DNA from: Kangiellaceae bacterium
GTDB taxonomy: Bacteria; Pseudomonadota; Gammaproteobacteria; Enterobacterales; Kangiellaceae
DNA length: 54,610 nucleotides
NCBI GenBank assembly: GCA_019090895.1
Contig: JAHRVB010000017.1
Coordinates: 1-54,610, forward strand
Direction: 5' to 3'
Position 1 is the stretch's first letter, and each line of letters starts with the position of its first letter. Below, in pieces: positions 35,307 to 45,514 of the stretch. Both the position numbers and the translations under genes were made by a program. The notes below the pieces were generated by a model, which saw only the letters and a program-made list of their open reading frames with translations, made no database searches and was not told the origin of the DNA.

Positions 35307-37565
35307 CTAAGACAATGTCTCTTCTTTTTCGTCGAGCTGCAAGTAATCGACTTTTTGAAATCCTCTAGGCAGTTTATTCCCACGACGACCACGTTCACCG
35401 CGATAATGTTCCAAATCAGATGGTTTCAATCTTAAATAACGTTTGCCAGAATAAACCAACAGCGACTGCGTTGCAGAAACTACTGCCGTTGACGCCATAA
35501 ATTCTTCGCGTAATTTGAGTTTTGAAGCGGGAATTCCAATAATCTTATTTCCCTTTCCTTTTGCGAGCTGAGGGAGATCACTAATAGGAAACACTAATAA
35601 ACGACCTTCATTAGAAACACTCACACAGAGTTGATTATTATAGTCGTCAACTTTCCTCGCAGTGAGCACTTTTGCGCCAGAAGGTAGACTGAGCAGCGCC
35701 TTTCCATTCTTATTTCGAGTAATTGTGTCACTGAATTTTCCGACAAATCCGTACCCAGCATCAGATGCAAATAGGAACTGTTGATCATCAGATGCCATCA
35801 AGGTATCAAGAAATACCGAACCGGCAATCGGATTAAATCGGCCAGTTAGTGGTTCACCCTGCCCTCTTGCCGAAGGTAAGCTGTGCGCAAGTACAGAAAA
35901 GCTTCGTCCACTGGAATCAATAAATACGACAGATTGATTACTTTTACCACGCGCAGATGTGCCAAAATCATCGCCTGACTTATAATTCAATGCGGTGGGG
36001 TCAACATCATGTCCTTTTGCACACCGCACCCATCCCATTTTAGACAGAACGACAGTCACCGTTTCGCTCGGCATTAAATCTGCTTCCGTGAGCGCTTTTG
36101 CTTCTTCTCTTGCAACAATAGGCGACATTCTGTCATCGGCAAATTCGGCGGCGGTTTGTTTGATTTCTTTTTTAACCAACGTTTTCAATCGTTGGTTTGA
36201 ACTAAGCGTTAACTCTAAACTCGCTTTCTCTTTAGCCAGTTCATCTTGCTCTCCACGAATTTTCATTTCTTCGAGTTTAGCCAAATGTCTTAACTTTAAA
36301 TCAAGAATAGCTTCAGCTTGAATATCAGTGATCCCAAAGTGGGACATTAAAACGGGCTTTGGTTTGTCTTCTTCTCTTATGATTCTTATGACTTCATCGA
36401 TATTTAAGAACGCAATTAACAAGCCGTCCAGAATATGCAATCGCTCGTCCACTTTCTTCAAACGAGATTCTAATCGACGCCTTGTGGTTTGCGTTCTAAA
36501 AACTAACCATTCATTAATAAAAGTCACTAATCCTTTAACTCTTGGATTACCATCGATGCCAATCACATTCATATTAATTCGGTAGTTGCGTTCCAAATCA
36601 GTGGTCGCAAATAAATGTTTCATTAATGTTTCGATTTCAACTCGGTTAGAGCGAGGAATGATAACTAACCGAGTAGGATTCTCATGGTCCGACTCATCTC
36701 TTAAATCCGCTACCATCGGTAGTTTCTTTGCCTGCATTTGAGAGGCTATTTGCTCTAGGATTTTTGCGCCAGAAACTTGATGTGGCAAATGATTAATCAC
36801 AACGTCACCATCATCGACTTCGTAAACGGCACGCATTTTTACGCTGCCGCGGCCCGTTTGATAGATCTTGGCGATGTCTTCTCGAGGAGTAATAATTTCG
36901 GCCTGGGTCGGATAATCTGGACCAGGAATGATTTCCATCAACTCTTCAAGTTCAGCTTTTGGATTATCCAAAACATGTACACAAGCATTGGCCACTTCCT
37001 GAATATTGTGGGGAGGAATATCGGTTGCCATACCAACGGCGATACCCGTAGTTCCATTTAACAATAAGTTAGGAAGTCTTGCTGGAAGGACTTTAGGCTC
37101 TTTTAATGTACCGTCAAAATTCGGCGACCATTCCACGGTTCCTAGTCCTAACTCTGATAGCAGAGTACTGGAATAAGCCGATAGTCGCGATTCAGTATAA
37201 CGCATCGCTGCGAATGATTTTGGGTCATCCGGTGCACCCCAGTTACCTTGACCATCAACCAACGGATAACGGTAGGAAAACGGCTGCGCCATCAGCACCA
37301 TCGCTTCATAACACGCGCTATCACCATGGGGATGGAATTTACCCAATACGTCACCAACTGTCCGCGCTGATTTCTTAAATTTGGCCGTCGACTTTAAGCC
37401 AAGTTCACTCATCGCATAGACGATACGTCTTTGTACTGGCTTCAGTCCATCACCGATATGCGGCAGTGCGCGATCCATGATGACGTACATCGAATAATTC
37501 AGGTAAGATTTTTCAGTAAAATCAGCAAGAGTTTGCTGCTCTACGCCGTCAAAAGTTATTTCCAT
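35307..37565 (-). CDS. parC: DNA topoisomerase IV subunit A
   Basis: Breaks and rejoins DNA for decatenation. 752 residues, like E. coli ParC. The winged-helix domain has the catalytic Tyr123 in [10 protein letters not shown]. The quinolone-resistance region reads [13 protein letters not shown] with Ser83 and Glu87, the susceptible-type residues. The tower and coiled-coil follow, and the C-terminal beta-pinwheel has [19 protein letters not shown]. It lies 106 bases after parE on the same strand; a 7-bp hairpin occupies the spacer. Confidence 0.97.
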   Translation of the reverse strand: MEITFDGVEQQTLADFTEKSYLNYSMYVIMDRALPHIGDGLKPVQRRIVYAMSELGLKSTAKFKKSARTVGDVLGKFHPHGDSACYEAMVLMAQPFSYRYPLVDGQGNWGAPDDPKSFAAMRYTESRLSAYSSTLLSELGLGTVEWSPNFDGTLKEPKVLPARLPNLLLNGTTGIAVGMATDIPPHNIQEVANACVHVLDNPKAELEELMEIIPGPDYPTQAEIITPREDIAKIYQTGRGSVKMRAVYEVDDGDVVINHLPHQVSGAKILEQIASQMQAKKLPMVADLRDESDHENPTRLVIIPRSNRVEIETLMKHLFATTDLERNYRINMNVIGIDGNPRVKGLVTFINEWLVFRTQTTRRRLESRLKKVDERLHILDGLLIAFLNIDEVIRIIREEDKPKPVLMSHFGITDIQAEAILDLKLRHLAKLEEMKIRGEQDELAKEKASLELTLSSNQRLKTLVKKEIKQTAAEFADDRMSPIVAREEAKALTEADLMPSETVTVVLSKMGWVRCAKGHDVDPTALNYKSGDDFGTSARGKSNQSVVFIDSSGRSFSVLAHSLPSARGQGEPLTGRFNPIAGSVFLDTLMASDDQQFLFASDAGYGFVGKFSDTITRNKNGKALLSLPSGAKVLTARKVDDYNNQLCVSVSNEGRLLVFPISDLPQLAKGKGNKIIGIPASKLKLREEFMASTAVVSATQSLLVYSGKRYLRLKPSDLEHYRGERGRRGNKLPRGFQKVDYLQLDEKEETLS

Positions 37566-37635
37566 AATTAATCTTTCATATTCTTTAAAGTTCTAATTTT
37601 ATTTATCACTATATGAGTGACAGTAATTAATCAAC

Positions 37636-37658
37636 AGAGCCTCTTGTTAAAAGGCTCT
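37636..37658. other. Hairpin in the parE-parC spacer
   Basis: Perfect arms AGAGCCT (37636-37642) and AGGCTCT (37652-37658), loop of 9. On the minus strand it is followed by GTTGATTAATT rather than a U-run, so it may be a weak terminator, attenuator or mRNA end that sets the parE:parC ratio. Confidence 0.35.
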
Positions 37659-37671
37659 CCGAAACCAAAGT

Positions 37672-39561
37672 TTATTCGATTTCGACCATGCCACCTTTTT
37701 CTTCTAGCCAGGATTTTCGATCACTGGCCCTTTTCTTGTTCAATAACATATCCATGACTTCAAACGTATGTTCATGAGAATCGATGGTTAATTGAACCAA
37801 ACGCCGAGTATTAGGATCCATAGTGGTTTCACGTAATTGCTTTGGATTCATTTCACCCAATCCTTTAAAACGCTGAATATTAACTTTACCTCGTTTCTTC
37901 TCAGCGGTAATTCGGTCAAGTACACCTTTACGTTCATCCTCATCCAATGCGTAGTAAACATCCTTACCGATATCAATACGATAAAGAGGTGGCATTGCAA
38001 TATAGACATGTCCTGCTTCTACTAACGCTTGAAAATGTTTTATAAAAAGAGCACATAATAACGTTGCAATGTGCAAACCATCGGAGTCAGCATCCGCCAG
38101 TACACAAATTTTACCGTAACGTAAACCGCTTAAATCATCACTTCCAGGATCCAGACCCAGAGCCACGGAGATATCATGTACTTCTTGTGAAGCTAAAATT
38201 TCTGATGAATCCACTTCCCAAGTATTGAGGATTTTTCCTCTCAGCGGCATGATGGCTTGAAATTCTTTATCTCTTGCTTGCTTCGCAGAACCACCCGCAG
38301 AGTCTCCTTCGACCAAGAATAATTCGCCGGCCATAATATCTTGACCAGAACAATCAGATAACTTCCCCGGTAGCGCTGGACCACTGGTTATTTTCTTTCG
38401 TGCGACCTTTTTGCGAGAGCGCATGCGTTTATGGGCATTACTGATTGCCAATTCGGCGAGAGCGTCACCATAAGTAGGATTTCGATTCAGCCAAAGCGAA
38501 AACGCGTCTTTAACAACGCCCGAAACAAACGCAGCACATTGACGAGAAGATAGTCGCTCTTTCGTTTGTCCAGAAAATTGAGGATCTTGCATTTTGACCG
38601 ACAAGACAAAACTAAGTCCGTTCCAAATATCATCAGCGGTTAATTTTACCCCGCGCGGTAGGCTATTTCGAAAATCACAAAACTCTTTTAGCGCATCTAA
38701 CAAACCGGTTCTCATTCCATTAACATGAGTTCCACCTTGAACCGTAGGAATTAAATTAACGTAACTTTCGTTCACTACATCCCCGCCTTCCGGCAGCCAA
38801 AACAATGCCCAATCAACCGCCTCGGTGTCACCTTTAAAACTCCCTGTAAAAGGAGCATCTGGTAGCGTTTCATAATCTACCGCTGTCGCTTTTAAATAGT
38901 CGATCAGACCATCTTCAAAATACCATTCACTCTTGTCGCCAGTATTATTGTCAATCAGTGTCACTTGTAATCCTGGACACAAAACTGCCTTTGCTCGTAA
39001 TAAGTGTTTGAGTTTTGAAATCGAATATTTGGCTGAATCAAAATACTTCGGGTCAGGCCAAAAAAGAACGCTGGTGCCAGTGTTTCGTTTACCAACCTCT
39101 CCAACGACGTCCAAGGGAGACTTCAGATCGCCATTTTCAAAAGCTATTTTATATTTTTTGCCATCTCGTTTGACTTGAACTTCGACCCGACTAGAAAGAG
39201 CATTGACCACCGAAATTCCGACACCATGCAAACCGCCAGAAAATTCATAATTTTTATTTGAGAATTTACCGCCCGCATGTAGCTTGGTCAATATTAACTC
39301 AACGCCGCTAACACCTTCTTCAGGATGAATATCCACCGGCATCCCACGGCCATCGTCCTGTACTTCGAGTGAACCGTCTTTATGAACTAAAACGATTATA
39401 CTCTTACAGTGCCCAGCAAGTGCCTCATCCACACTGTTATCAATGACTTCCTGAGCGAGATGATTGGGCCGAGCAGTATCAGTGTACATTCCAGGTCTTT
39501 TCTTGACAGGATCTAAACCACTGAGAACTTCAATTGAGTCCGAATTATAAGAGCTGGACAT
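37672..39561 (-). CDS. parE: DNA topoisomerase IV subunit B
   Basis: ATPase subunit of topoisomerase IV. 629 residues. The GHKL ATPase domain has EVIDNSVDEALAGH, DDGRGMPV and GGLHGVGISVVNAL. The transducer domain follows, then the TOPRIM domain with EGDSAGGSAKQARD and the metal-binding DAD-x-DG in LADADSDGLH. The C-terminus ends in a short basic and acidic tail (KSWLEEKGGMVEIE). It is the first gene of the parE-parC pair; its promoter must lie in 39562-39660. Confidence 0.97.
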   Translation of the reverse strand: MSSSYNSDSIEVLSGLDPVKKRPGMYTDTARPNHLAQEVIDNSVDEALAGHCKSIIVLVHKDGSLEVQDDGRGMPVDIHPEEGVSGVELILTKLHAGGKFSNKNYEFSGGLHGVGISVVNALSSRVEVQVKRDGKKYKIAFENGDLKSPLDVVGEVGKRNTGTSVLFWPDPKYFDSAKYSISKLKHLLRAKAVLCPGLQVTLIDNNTGDKSEWYFEDGLIDYLKATAVDYETLPDAPFTGSFKGDTEAVDWALFWLPEGGDVVNESYVNLIPTVQGGTHVNGMRTGLLDALKEFCDFRNSLPRGVKLTADDIWNGLSFVLSVKMQDPQFSGQTKERLSSRQCAAFVSGVVKDAFSLWLNRNPTYGDALAELAISNAHKRMRSRKKVARKKITSGPALPGKLSDCSGQDIMAGELFLVEGDSAGGSAKQARDKEFQAIMPLRGKILNTWEVDSSEILASQEVHDISVALGLDPGSDDLSGLRYGKICVLADADSDGLHIATLLCALFIKHFQALVEAGHVYIAMPPLYRIDIGKDVYYALDEDERKGVLDRITAEKKRGKVNIQRFKGLGEMNPKQLRETTMDPNTRRLVQLTIDSHEHTFEVMDMLLNKKRASDRKSWLEEKGGMVEIE

Positions 39562-40042
39562 TGGTTTCCTTAGAATTTGTGTTGATCTAACACATTTAGT
39601 CGCGAGTATGCACTCGCTTTATATTCGAATTTTTACACCACTTTAAGACGGCTATCATCGCGTCAATTCTAGCGAAAGGCAAGGGTATTTGAAAAAATCA
39701 CCCTATTCCTTAGAAGCAAAATGTGCATTTTTACCCATTTTATAGCACTTAAAGTACTTTGCGATAATCCATCCTTATCGTAGTATTAACTTAGGTAGCT
39801 CGAAATATTCGAGGCCTAGTTGCATAGGGAACGAGTGAGTTACATAATTTGCACTAAAACGCATTTTAAAGAATTCGGCTCGGAAGTAGGTGCTGACGAA
39901 ATCTGGCATAAGGAGATCAGTTGTAACTGTCCTTCTAACCAACGCTCCCCTCAACATAGATTTTAGATTTGTTTTCGGTGCTTAGCGCCAGGAATCTAGA
40001 TATAAATAATATAACAATATTAGTCTGGAAAGGAGTAATTCC
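39562..40042. other. 481-bp intergenic region between parE and the secreted protease
   Basis: Both genes point away from it, so it carries two promoters; AAAGGAG at 40029-40035 is a strong Shine-Dalgarno for the protease. A 60-codon minus-strand ORF at 39775-39957 has no recognisable features or Shine-Dalgarno and is not called as a gene. No repeat or RNA was recognised. Confidence 0.4.
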
Positions 40043-43000
40043 ATGGATTCGAACCAAACACGCAGGGGCCTAAAATTAAGTCTCAAACTTTCCGCTTTAG
40101 CACTTAGTTGCGCGTTAGCAGGAACCGCAGTTGCTGAACCCGCTCAGCGGTTTATCGTCAAATACAAAGACGCCTCTCAAGTAAAAGCATCTCAACAAGC
40201 TCGTATACAAAAGATGATGGCGCGACTTTCTACGAAAAGTGGATTGTCTTTATCCCATATCAGAAAAATGGGTTTAGAAAATCGTCACGTTATCAATCTT
40301 AAGAGTGATGAAAAACGAGATAAATTCTTAGCTATGATGCGAAAACTTCGTCTCGACCCTAATGTTTTGTCGATCGAAGAAGATGTATTGATGCAACCAA
40401 ACTTTGTCCCAAATGACGAATTCTACGATTTACAATGGCATTATCATGAAGCAACAGGTGGAATGAATGCCGAAGATGCATGGGATACTAATGATGGTAC
40501 CGGTGTTATAGTTGCTGTTATCGATACGGGTATCACAGATCACTCCGATTTAAATGCTAATGTTCTTCCTGGTTATGATTTCATCGACGATCTCGATGTT
40601 TCCAATGATGGTGATGGGCGCGATGCAGATGCAAGTGATCCAGGAGATTGGGTAGCAGCGTTTGAGTGTGGTTTTAATTTCGCCCAAAACTCAAGTTGGC
40701 ATGGTACACATACAGCAGGCACAATCGCAGCAGTTACTAATAACACTCAAGGTGTTGCAGGGGTTGCTTATGGGGCAAAAATAGTTCCTGTTCGAGTGTT
40801 GGGTCAATGCGGTGGTTTCTTATCTGATATCGCGGATGGAATTGTTTGGGCTTCAGGTGGCTCTGTCGATGGAGTACCAGAGAATGCGAATCCTGCTCAA
40901 GTTATTAATATGAGCTTAGGTGGCAGCGGTGCATGTGACGCAACCTATCAAGACGCTATCGATATCGCAGTAGCCAATGGTACAACCGTTGTCGTCTCTG
41001 CAGGTAACTCAACGGCCGATTCTATAGACTTTAGACCGGCAAGTTGTGATCAAGTTATTAACGTGGCAGCAAATGACCGAGAAGGAAATTTAGCTGATTA
41101 TTCTAACTTTGGTTCAATTGTTGATGTCACTGCGCCAGGCGGCGAAACGTCTGTTGTCGGTGCCGATGGTGTTGCTTCCACTTTAAATGATGGAACTGAA
41201 ACTCCTGGAACTGAAAACTATGTCTACTATCAAGGAACAAGTATGGCTGCACCTCACGTCGCAGGTACTGTTGCATTGATGTATCAAGCGAATCCAAACA
41301 TTACTCCAGCAGAGGTTGAAGCGGCTTTAAAAGCAACGGCAAGACCAATGCCTGGAACATGTGATGGCGGATGCGGCGCCGGTATTATCGATGCCCGTGC
41401 AGCTCTTGACTCCTTAGGGTCTACCAATGCTGCTCCCAGTGCTGGATTTACAGCGTCAGTGAGTGGCTCTGATGTCACCTTCACCGATTCTAGTAGTGAT
41501 AGTGATGGTTCGATAGCTAATTGGAGCTGGGACTTTGGCGACGGAAACTCATCGACAGAACAAAACCCACAGCATACCTATGCGGCAGATGGAAGTTATA
41601 CCGTTACGTTAACAGTAACCGATAATGAAGATGCAACGGATGACGATGTTCAAACAGTCATCATCAATGCAAACAATGTGGCACCAAGTTCTAACTTCAC
41701 ATTTTTGACTAGTGACCTACAAGTTACCTTTACCGATTCAAGTAGCGATTCCGATGGAACTGTTGCTTCATGGAGTTGGGATTTCGGTGATGGTAATACT
41801 TCGTCTGACCAAAACCCAGTTCACGACTATACTGCAGGTGGAACATACACCGTAGCACTGACAGTAACTGATGATTTAGGTTCAACCGATGTAAGTACAC
41901 AATCAATCAGTGTTGTGGCTCCCAATGCCGCTCCGACAGCTGACTTCTCTTTCACAGCGACAGAACTAACAGTTGACTTCACTGATTCAAGTAGCGATTC
42001 AGATGGTTCTGTTGATTCTTGGAGCTGGGATTTTGGAGACGGTAATACTTCTTCGGTTCAAAACCCATCTCACTCCTATACTTCAGCTGGTACTTATACT
42101 GCGAGCGTGACAGTAACGGATAATGAAGGAGCAACAGATACTTCATCGCAAACAGTAACTGTTAGCGATGGAAGTGTTTCTACTGGCGGATTTACAGAAA
42201 CTGACGTAAGCCCTGCTCGTGGTGAGAACTTATCCTATACAATCGACGTTCCTGCAGGCGCAACTTTATTAGAAGTTGATATCTCAGGTGGAACTGGAGA
42301 TGCCGATCTTGTCATTAACTTTGGATCTACACCAACTAGAACTAATAACGATTGTATTGAGCAAGGTGCTGGAAATACCCACAGCTGTAGTTTCACCAAT
42401 CCTGACGAAGGTACTTGGTTTATTATCGTTCGTGGAGCAAGCGATTCGAGTGGCGTTCAATTGGACGCTTATTGGACAGCTGAAGATGTAGGTAATATAG
42501 CCCCCACAGCTGGATTCAGCGTAAGCACTTTAGATTTAGAAGCGACATTTTCTGATTCAAGTTCAGACAGTGATGGCAGCGTTGATAGCTACAGTTGGGA
42601 CTTCGGTGACGGAAATAGTTCAACTTCTGCAAATCCTGTGCATTCATACTCTACAGCGGGAACTTACTCTGTTTCGCTAACAGTGACCGACAACGAAGGG
42701 GCTTCAGATACTGAAACTCAATCCGTTACAGTTTCTGAAAGTGGCGGTAACACCGGTGGATTTACGGAAACTGGTTTGAGCCCTGCGCGTGGTGAGAATT
42801 TGTCTTACACCATAGATGTTCCAGCAGGTGCAACGTCTTTAGTTGTAGATACTTCTGGTGGTACCGGTAATGTTGATTTAGTCATAAACTTTGGTTCTGC
42901 ACCAACGAGAACAAACAATGACTGTATCGAACAAGCCGCAGGCAATACTCACAACTGTACAATTACCAACCCTTCCGAAGGCACGTGGTTTATCATTGTT

Positions 43001-43054
43001 AGAGGTGCAAGCGCGTCAACTAATGCTCAACTAGATGCTTACTGGTTCGACTAA
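40043..43054 (+). CDS. Secreted subtilisin-like serine protease (S8) with four PKD and two PPC domains
   Basis: 1003 residues. Signal peptide (about 1-31), inhibitor I9 propeptide (about 35-123), S8 catalytic domain with Asp161 (VIDTGITDHS), His220 (HGTHTAGTI) and Ser400 (GTSMAAPHVAGT). Then come PKD1-3 (about 463-547, 549-632, 633-714; each with WDFGDGN), a PPC domain (716-812), PKD4 (818-900) and a second PPC (906-1003). The last PKD-PPC pair duplicates the one before it. PPC and PKD domains usually mediate secretion, substrate binding (e.g. collagen, chitin) and are often cut off on maturation. Extracellular protein degradation for nutrition is likely. Strong Shine-Dalgarno, own terminator; monocistronic. 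It lies between parE and cpdA, where E. coli has yqiA. Confidence 0.94.
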   Translation: MDSNQTRRGLKLSLKLSALALSCALAGTAVAEPAQRFIVKYKDASQVKASQQARIQKMMARLSTKSGLSLSHIRKMGLENRHVINLKSDEKRDKFLAMMRKLRLDPNVLSIEEDVLMQPNFVPNDEFYDLQWHYHEATGGMNAEDAWDTNDGTGVIVAVIDTGITDHSDLNANVLPGYDFIDDLDVSNDGDGRDADASDPGDWVAAFECGFNFAQNSSWHGTHTAGTIAAVTNNTQGVAGVAYGAKIVPVRVLGQCGGFLSDIADGIVWASGGSVDGVPENANPAQVINMSLGGSGACDATYQDAIDIAVANGTTVVVSAGNSTADSIDFRPASCDQVINVAANDREGNLADYSNFGSIVDVTAPGGETSVVGADGVASTLNDGTETPGTENYVYYQGTSMAAPHVAGTVALMYQANPNITPAEVEAALKATARPMPGTCDGGCGAGIIDARAALDSLGSTNAAPSAGFTASVSGSDVTFTDSSSDSDGSIANWSWDFGDGNSSTEQNPQHTYAADGSYTVTLTVTDNEDATDDDVQTVIINANNVAPSSNFTFLTSDLQVTFTDSSSDSDGTVASWSWDFGDGNTSSDQNPVHDYTAGGTYTVALTVTDDLGSTDVSTQSISVVAPNAAPTADFSFTATELTVDFTDSSSDSDGSVDSWSWDFGDGNTSSVQNPSHSYTSAGTYTASVTVTDNEGATDTSSQTVTVSDGSVSTGGFTETDVSPARGENLSYTIDVPAGATLLEVDISGGTGDADLVINFGSTPTRTNNDCIEQGAGNTHSCSFTNPDEGTWFIIVRGASDSSGVQLDAYWTAEDVGNIAPTAGFSVSTLDLEATFSDSSSDSDGSVDSYSWDFGDGNSSTSANPVHSYSTAGTYSVSLTVTDNEGASDTETQSVTVSESGGNTGGFTETGLSPARGENLSYTIDVPAGATSLVVDTSGGTGNVDLVINFGSAPTRTNNDCIEQAAGNTHNCTITNPSEGTWFIIVRGASASTNAQLDAYWFD
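41939..43051 (+). repeat. Internal tandem duplication of a PKD-PPC unit
   Basis: PKD3-PPC1 (about 41939-42478) and PKD4-PPC2 (about 42495-43051) align end to end. By eye the PPC copies share about four residues in five, while many codons differ at the third base, so the duplication is old and the protein sequence has been held by selection. Confidence 0.8.
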
Positions 43055-43082
43055 ATTGAACTAGTTAACTTTCTATGAAAAC

Positions 43083-43110
43083 AAAAAGCCAGCTTGATGC
43101 TGGTTTTTTT
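43083..43110 (+). terminator. Terminator of the protease gene
   Basis: Stem CCAGC-TTGAT-GCTGG, preceded by an A-run with G and followed by T7, about 30 bases after the stop codon. Typical rho-independent form. Confidence 0.88.
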
Positions 43111-43244
43111 GTAGTTAAAATCGCTGCTTCTTATACTTCACTACAAAACTACTAATTTAGAAACAGAAAATAATGAATTCTTAAAAGTGATTTTAATCGA
43201 CGGTGAGATGATTGAAGAAATAAGTTATCAAAAAACTTGGTTGA

Positions 43245-44087
43245 TTAATAACCTTTAATCGTATAATCAACAGTAAATTCAATATTATCAATTCGATGAA
43301 CAACTGATTCGATTCTACCGTCTGAATGAAGATTCAAATAACGATAGCCTGGTGCATTAGTATCCGCACAAAAGTCTTCCGAACCAGGCTTGAATTGAAC
43401 ACAGCTTGATGGGCTAGCAATCCAATGGACTCCATCAATCGTTTTATGAAATTCCTGATGAACATGGCCCCAGAGAACACCTTTAACTTGACTGTATTGC
43501 GAAATAAGCGCTGTAAATTGATCGCTATTATTTAAGCCAATAGCATCTAACCATTTACTGCCTACTTCAACGGGCTGATGATGAAGTACGACCAATGAAT
43601 GTTTGTCTTGATTTTGAGTCAGTGTTTGTTCTAAGAACTTGAGTTGAGACTCAGCTAACTCTCCATACACTTTTCCAGCAACTGAAGAATCGAGTAAAAT
43701 AATCTGCCAATTACCAATGATAATGTGTTTAGCGAGCGAAGTTTGGCCGCTATTAAGGTACTTATCCATGGTTTTAGGATTATCGTGATTTCCTGCTATC
43801 CAAAAAGTTGGAACATCCATGCTATCAAAATAGCTTGCCAAATACTCATATGCCTCTGCCGATGAATCTTGTGCCAAATCGCCAGTGGCCAACAAAGCAT
43901 CGGCACGCCACTCTTCCTTAACGACCCGCTTGCAAACCGCCTCAAAACTTTCTCGAGTATTGAGACCTAGCAAACGCCCTTTAGGATCGGCAAATATGTG
44001 ACTATCACTCACCTGAACTAGTCGGACAACATCCGTACGTGATGGCAATAACTCAAATGGTAAACTTTCTCTGTCAGTATTTTCCAT
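43245..44087 (-). CDS. cpdA: 3',5'-cyclic-AMP phosphodiesterase
   Basis: Hydrolyses cAMP. 280 residues, the calcineurin-like metallophosphoesterase fold: VSDSH near residue 25, ATGDLAQD, AGNHDNP, LHHQPV and GHVHQEFH provide the metal ligands. Its position before yqiB and nudF is that of cpdA in E. coli and Pseudomonas. The parE gene, next in E. coli after yqiA, is here separated by the protease. By controlling cAMP it may influence carbon-source responses, which would include the acs region if this organism uses CRP/Vfr there. Confidence 0.93.
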   Translation of the reverse strand: MENTDRESLPFELLPSRTDVVRLVQVSDSHIFADPKGRLLGLNTRESFEAVCKRVVKEEWRADALLATGDLAQDSSAEAYEYLASYFDSMDVPTFWIAGNHDNPKTMDKYLNSGQTSLAKHIIIGNWQIILLDSSVAGKVYGELAESQLKFLEQTLTQNQDKHSLVVLHHQPVEVGSKWLDAIGLNNSDQFTALISQYSQVKGVLWGHVHQEFHKTIDGVHWIASPSSCVQFKPGSEDFCADTNAPGYRYLNLHSDGRIESVVHRIDNIEFTVDYTIKGY

Positions 44088-44153
44088 TACACTCTCGCGC
44101 AGGCTATTCTATTGTATGTATCTATCAAGCGAACCACGTTCAATACAACCGGG

Positions 44154-44582
44154 CTACACACTTAAACAGAACTTAAGACTTTCACCTAAGAATCGGTTTA
44201 GCTGTCTCTTCTCATCGGTTTGCTCATTTTTCAACTGCGGACCTTTTATAACAGGTTTCAGTGCTTTAGGCCCTTTCTTATCCATCACTTCTAATAACTC
44301 TGCATCGTGATATAAACGAACCAGCAAATCGATTTTAATACTCGCTGAATTTTTACAGGATTTCAATCGTAATTGCAAAGTTGTGGTGTATCGGGCTTTA
44401 TCGACCAACTTAAAATCAATTTTACTTCCGGCAATCGGCCTAAATTGAAGCGCTTTGTCCGATGGTAAAGACAAATCCTCGTTTCGTTTAACATTCAAAA
44501 AAGGCATCAGCTCGAGAATTAAGTGATAATTAATTTCACACTGAGTGATAAATTCCTCTAAACAAGGTTTATAAGAACTCAT
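44154..44582 (-). CDS. yqiB: DUF1249 protein, YqiB family
   Basis: 142 residues from the ATG at 44580-44582; an in-frame TTG seven codons earlier is less likely, because the family N-terminus starts at this Met (MSSYKPCLEEFITQCEINYH). Family features are KARYTTTLQLRLK, VRLYHDAELLEVM and a C-terminal RQLNRFLGESLKFCLS. The biochemical role is unknown. It lies in the conserved nudF-yqiB-cpdA run. Confidence 0.9.
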   Translation of the reverse strand: MSSYKPCLEEFITQCEINYHLILELMPFLNVKRNEDLSLPSDKALQFRPIAGSKIDFKLVDKARYTTTLQLRLKSCKNSASIKIDLLVRLYHDAELLEVMDKKGPKALKPVIKGPQLKNEQTDEKRQLNRFLGESLKFCLSV

Positions 44583-44767
44583 GATTTGTTGCTTATTTAT
44601 CAATGTTAGACTCTTATTTCTAGTTTCAGGCTTTCAGTCCCATCGCCGAGCACACAAAATGCCATACTTAGTAATTTTAGGACAAATCGAATCTTTTTTT
44701 GTTAACAATTCGCACAATCGCATACTTTTGTCTAATTATCGCTTATTTTGTGAACAAATCCTAGATT

Positions 44768-45358
44768 TTAACGCCAAAGAGTTGATTTTCTTAGCAATTT
44801 TAATCTTAACCATTGGAGGGCTATAATTGACATAGCATTGTTTATTCTCCCTTCATCCAGCCAGTTAAAGGCTTTTTCCACTGAAATACAATGCACTTTG
44901 ATATCTTCATTTTCACTATCAAGCCCGCCAAAGTCGAGGATTTTATGGCTATCTATCTCTCCTAAGAATAGCCAAACGCGCTCAGAAGTCCCTCCAGGAC
45001 TAACCCAATAATCGCAAATTTTTTGCAGTCGTCCGATACTAGCCCCGGCTTCTTCGACAGCTTCTCGACAAACCACTTCTGCAGGAGATTCTCCCAGCTC
45101 GATCATTCCGGCAACTAATTCCATTAACCACGGGGAACTATCAGTACCAATCGCACCCGCTCGAAACTGCTCAACGAGTACCAATTGTTTCCAGTTAGGG
45201 TCAAATAAAAGGACAGCAGAGGCATTACCTCTTTCCAAAACCTCTCGAGTAAACTCATCACTCCACCCTCCTTTGAATAGCTCATTGGTAAAGCGATACT
45301 TGGTTAAGCTGAAGAACCCCTTATATAGCGGTTCAGTTGTTAGAATTTTGTATTCCAT
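44768..45358 (-). CDS. nudF: ADP-ribose pyrophosphatase (Nudix)
   Basis: Cleaves ADP-ribose to AMP and ribose 5-phosphate. 196 residues. The Nudix box matches GX5EX7REUXEEXGU exactly at residues 84-106 (E90, R98, E99, E102, E103). AVLLFDPNWKQLVLVEQFRAGA before it and the Pro-Gly-Gly-type loop WVSPGGTSERVWLFLG after it are typical of the ADP-ribose subfamily. It is first in the nudF-yqiB-cpdA group, 185 bases before yqiB, and divergent from the PCMT-like gene (156 bases between starts), beside tolC as in E. coli. Confidence 0.95.
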   Translation of the reverse strand: MEYKILTTEPLYKGFFSLTKYRFTNELFKGGWSDEFTREVLERGNASAVLLFDPNWKQLVLVEQFRAGAIGTDSSPWLMELVAGMIELGESPAEVVCREAVEEAGASIGRLQKICDYWVSPGGTSERVWLFLGEIDSHKILDFGGLDSENEDIKVHCISVEKAFNWLDEGRINNAMSIIALQWLRLKLLRKSTLWR

Positions 45359-45514
45359 AATATACTGCCCATAAGCCAGTAATAATTATCCATTATTTTG
45401 GCCAAAAAAATGCTCATTTTTCATTCGAATATTGGCTATATTACCGATGCTGAGGCAAAATGACTAACAGAGCTCTCATTTGCGTATGGGTCACTACAAG
45501 GAATACTAATAATA

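Noticed and set aside
35307-37565. Quinolone-resistance change in parC
   Set aside because: Ser83 and Glu87 ([13 protein letters not shown]) are the ordinary susceptible-type residues.
39775-39957. 60-codon minus-strand ORF between parE and the protease
   Set aside because: No Shine-Dalgarno, no domain and no recognisable family; could be random open frame.
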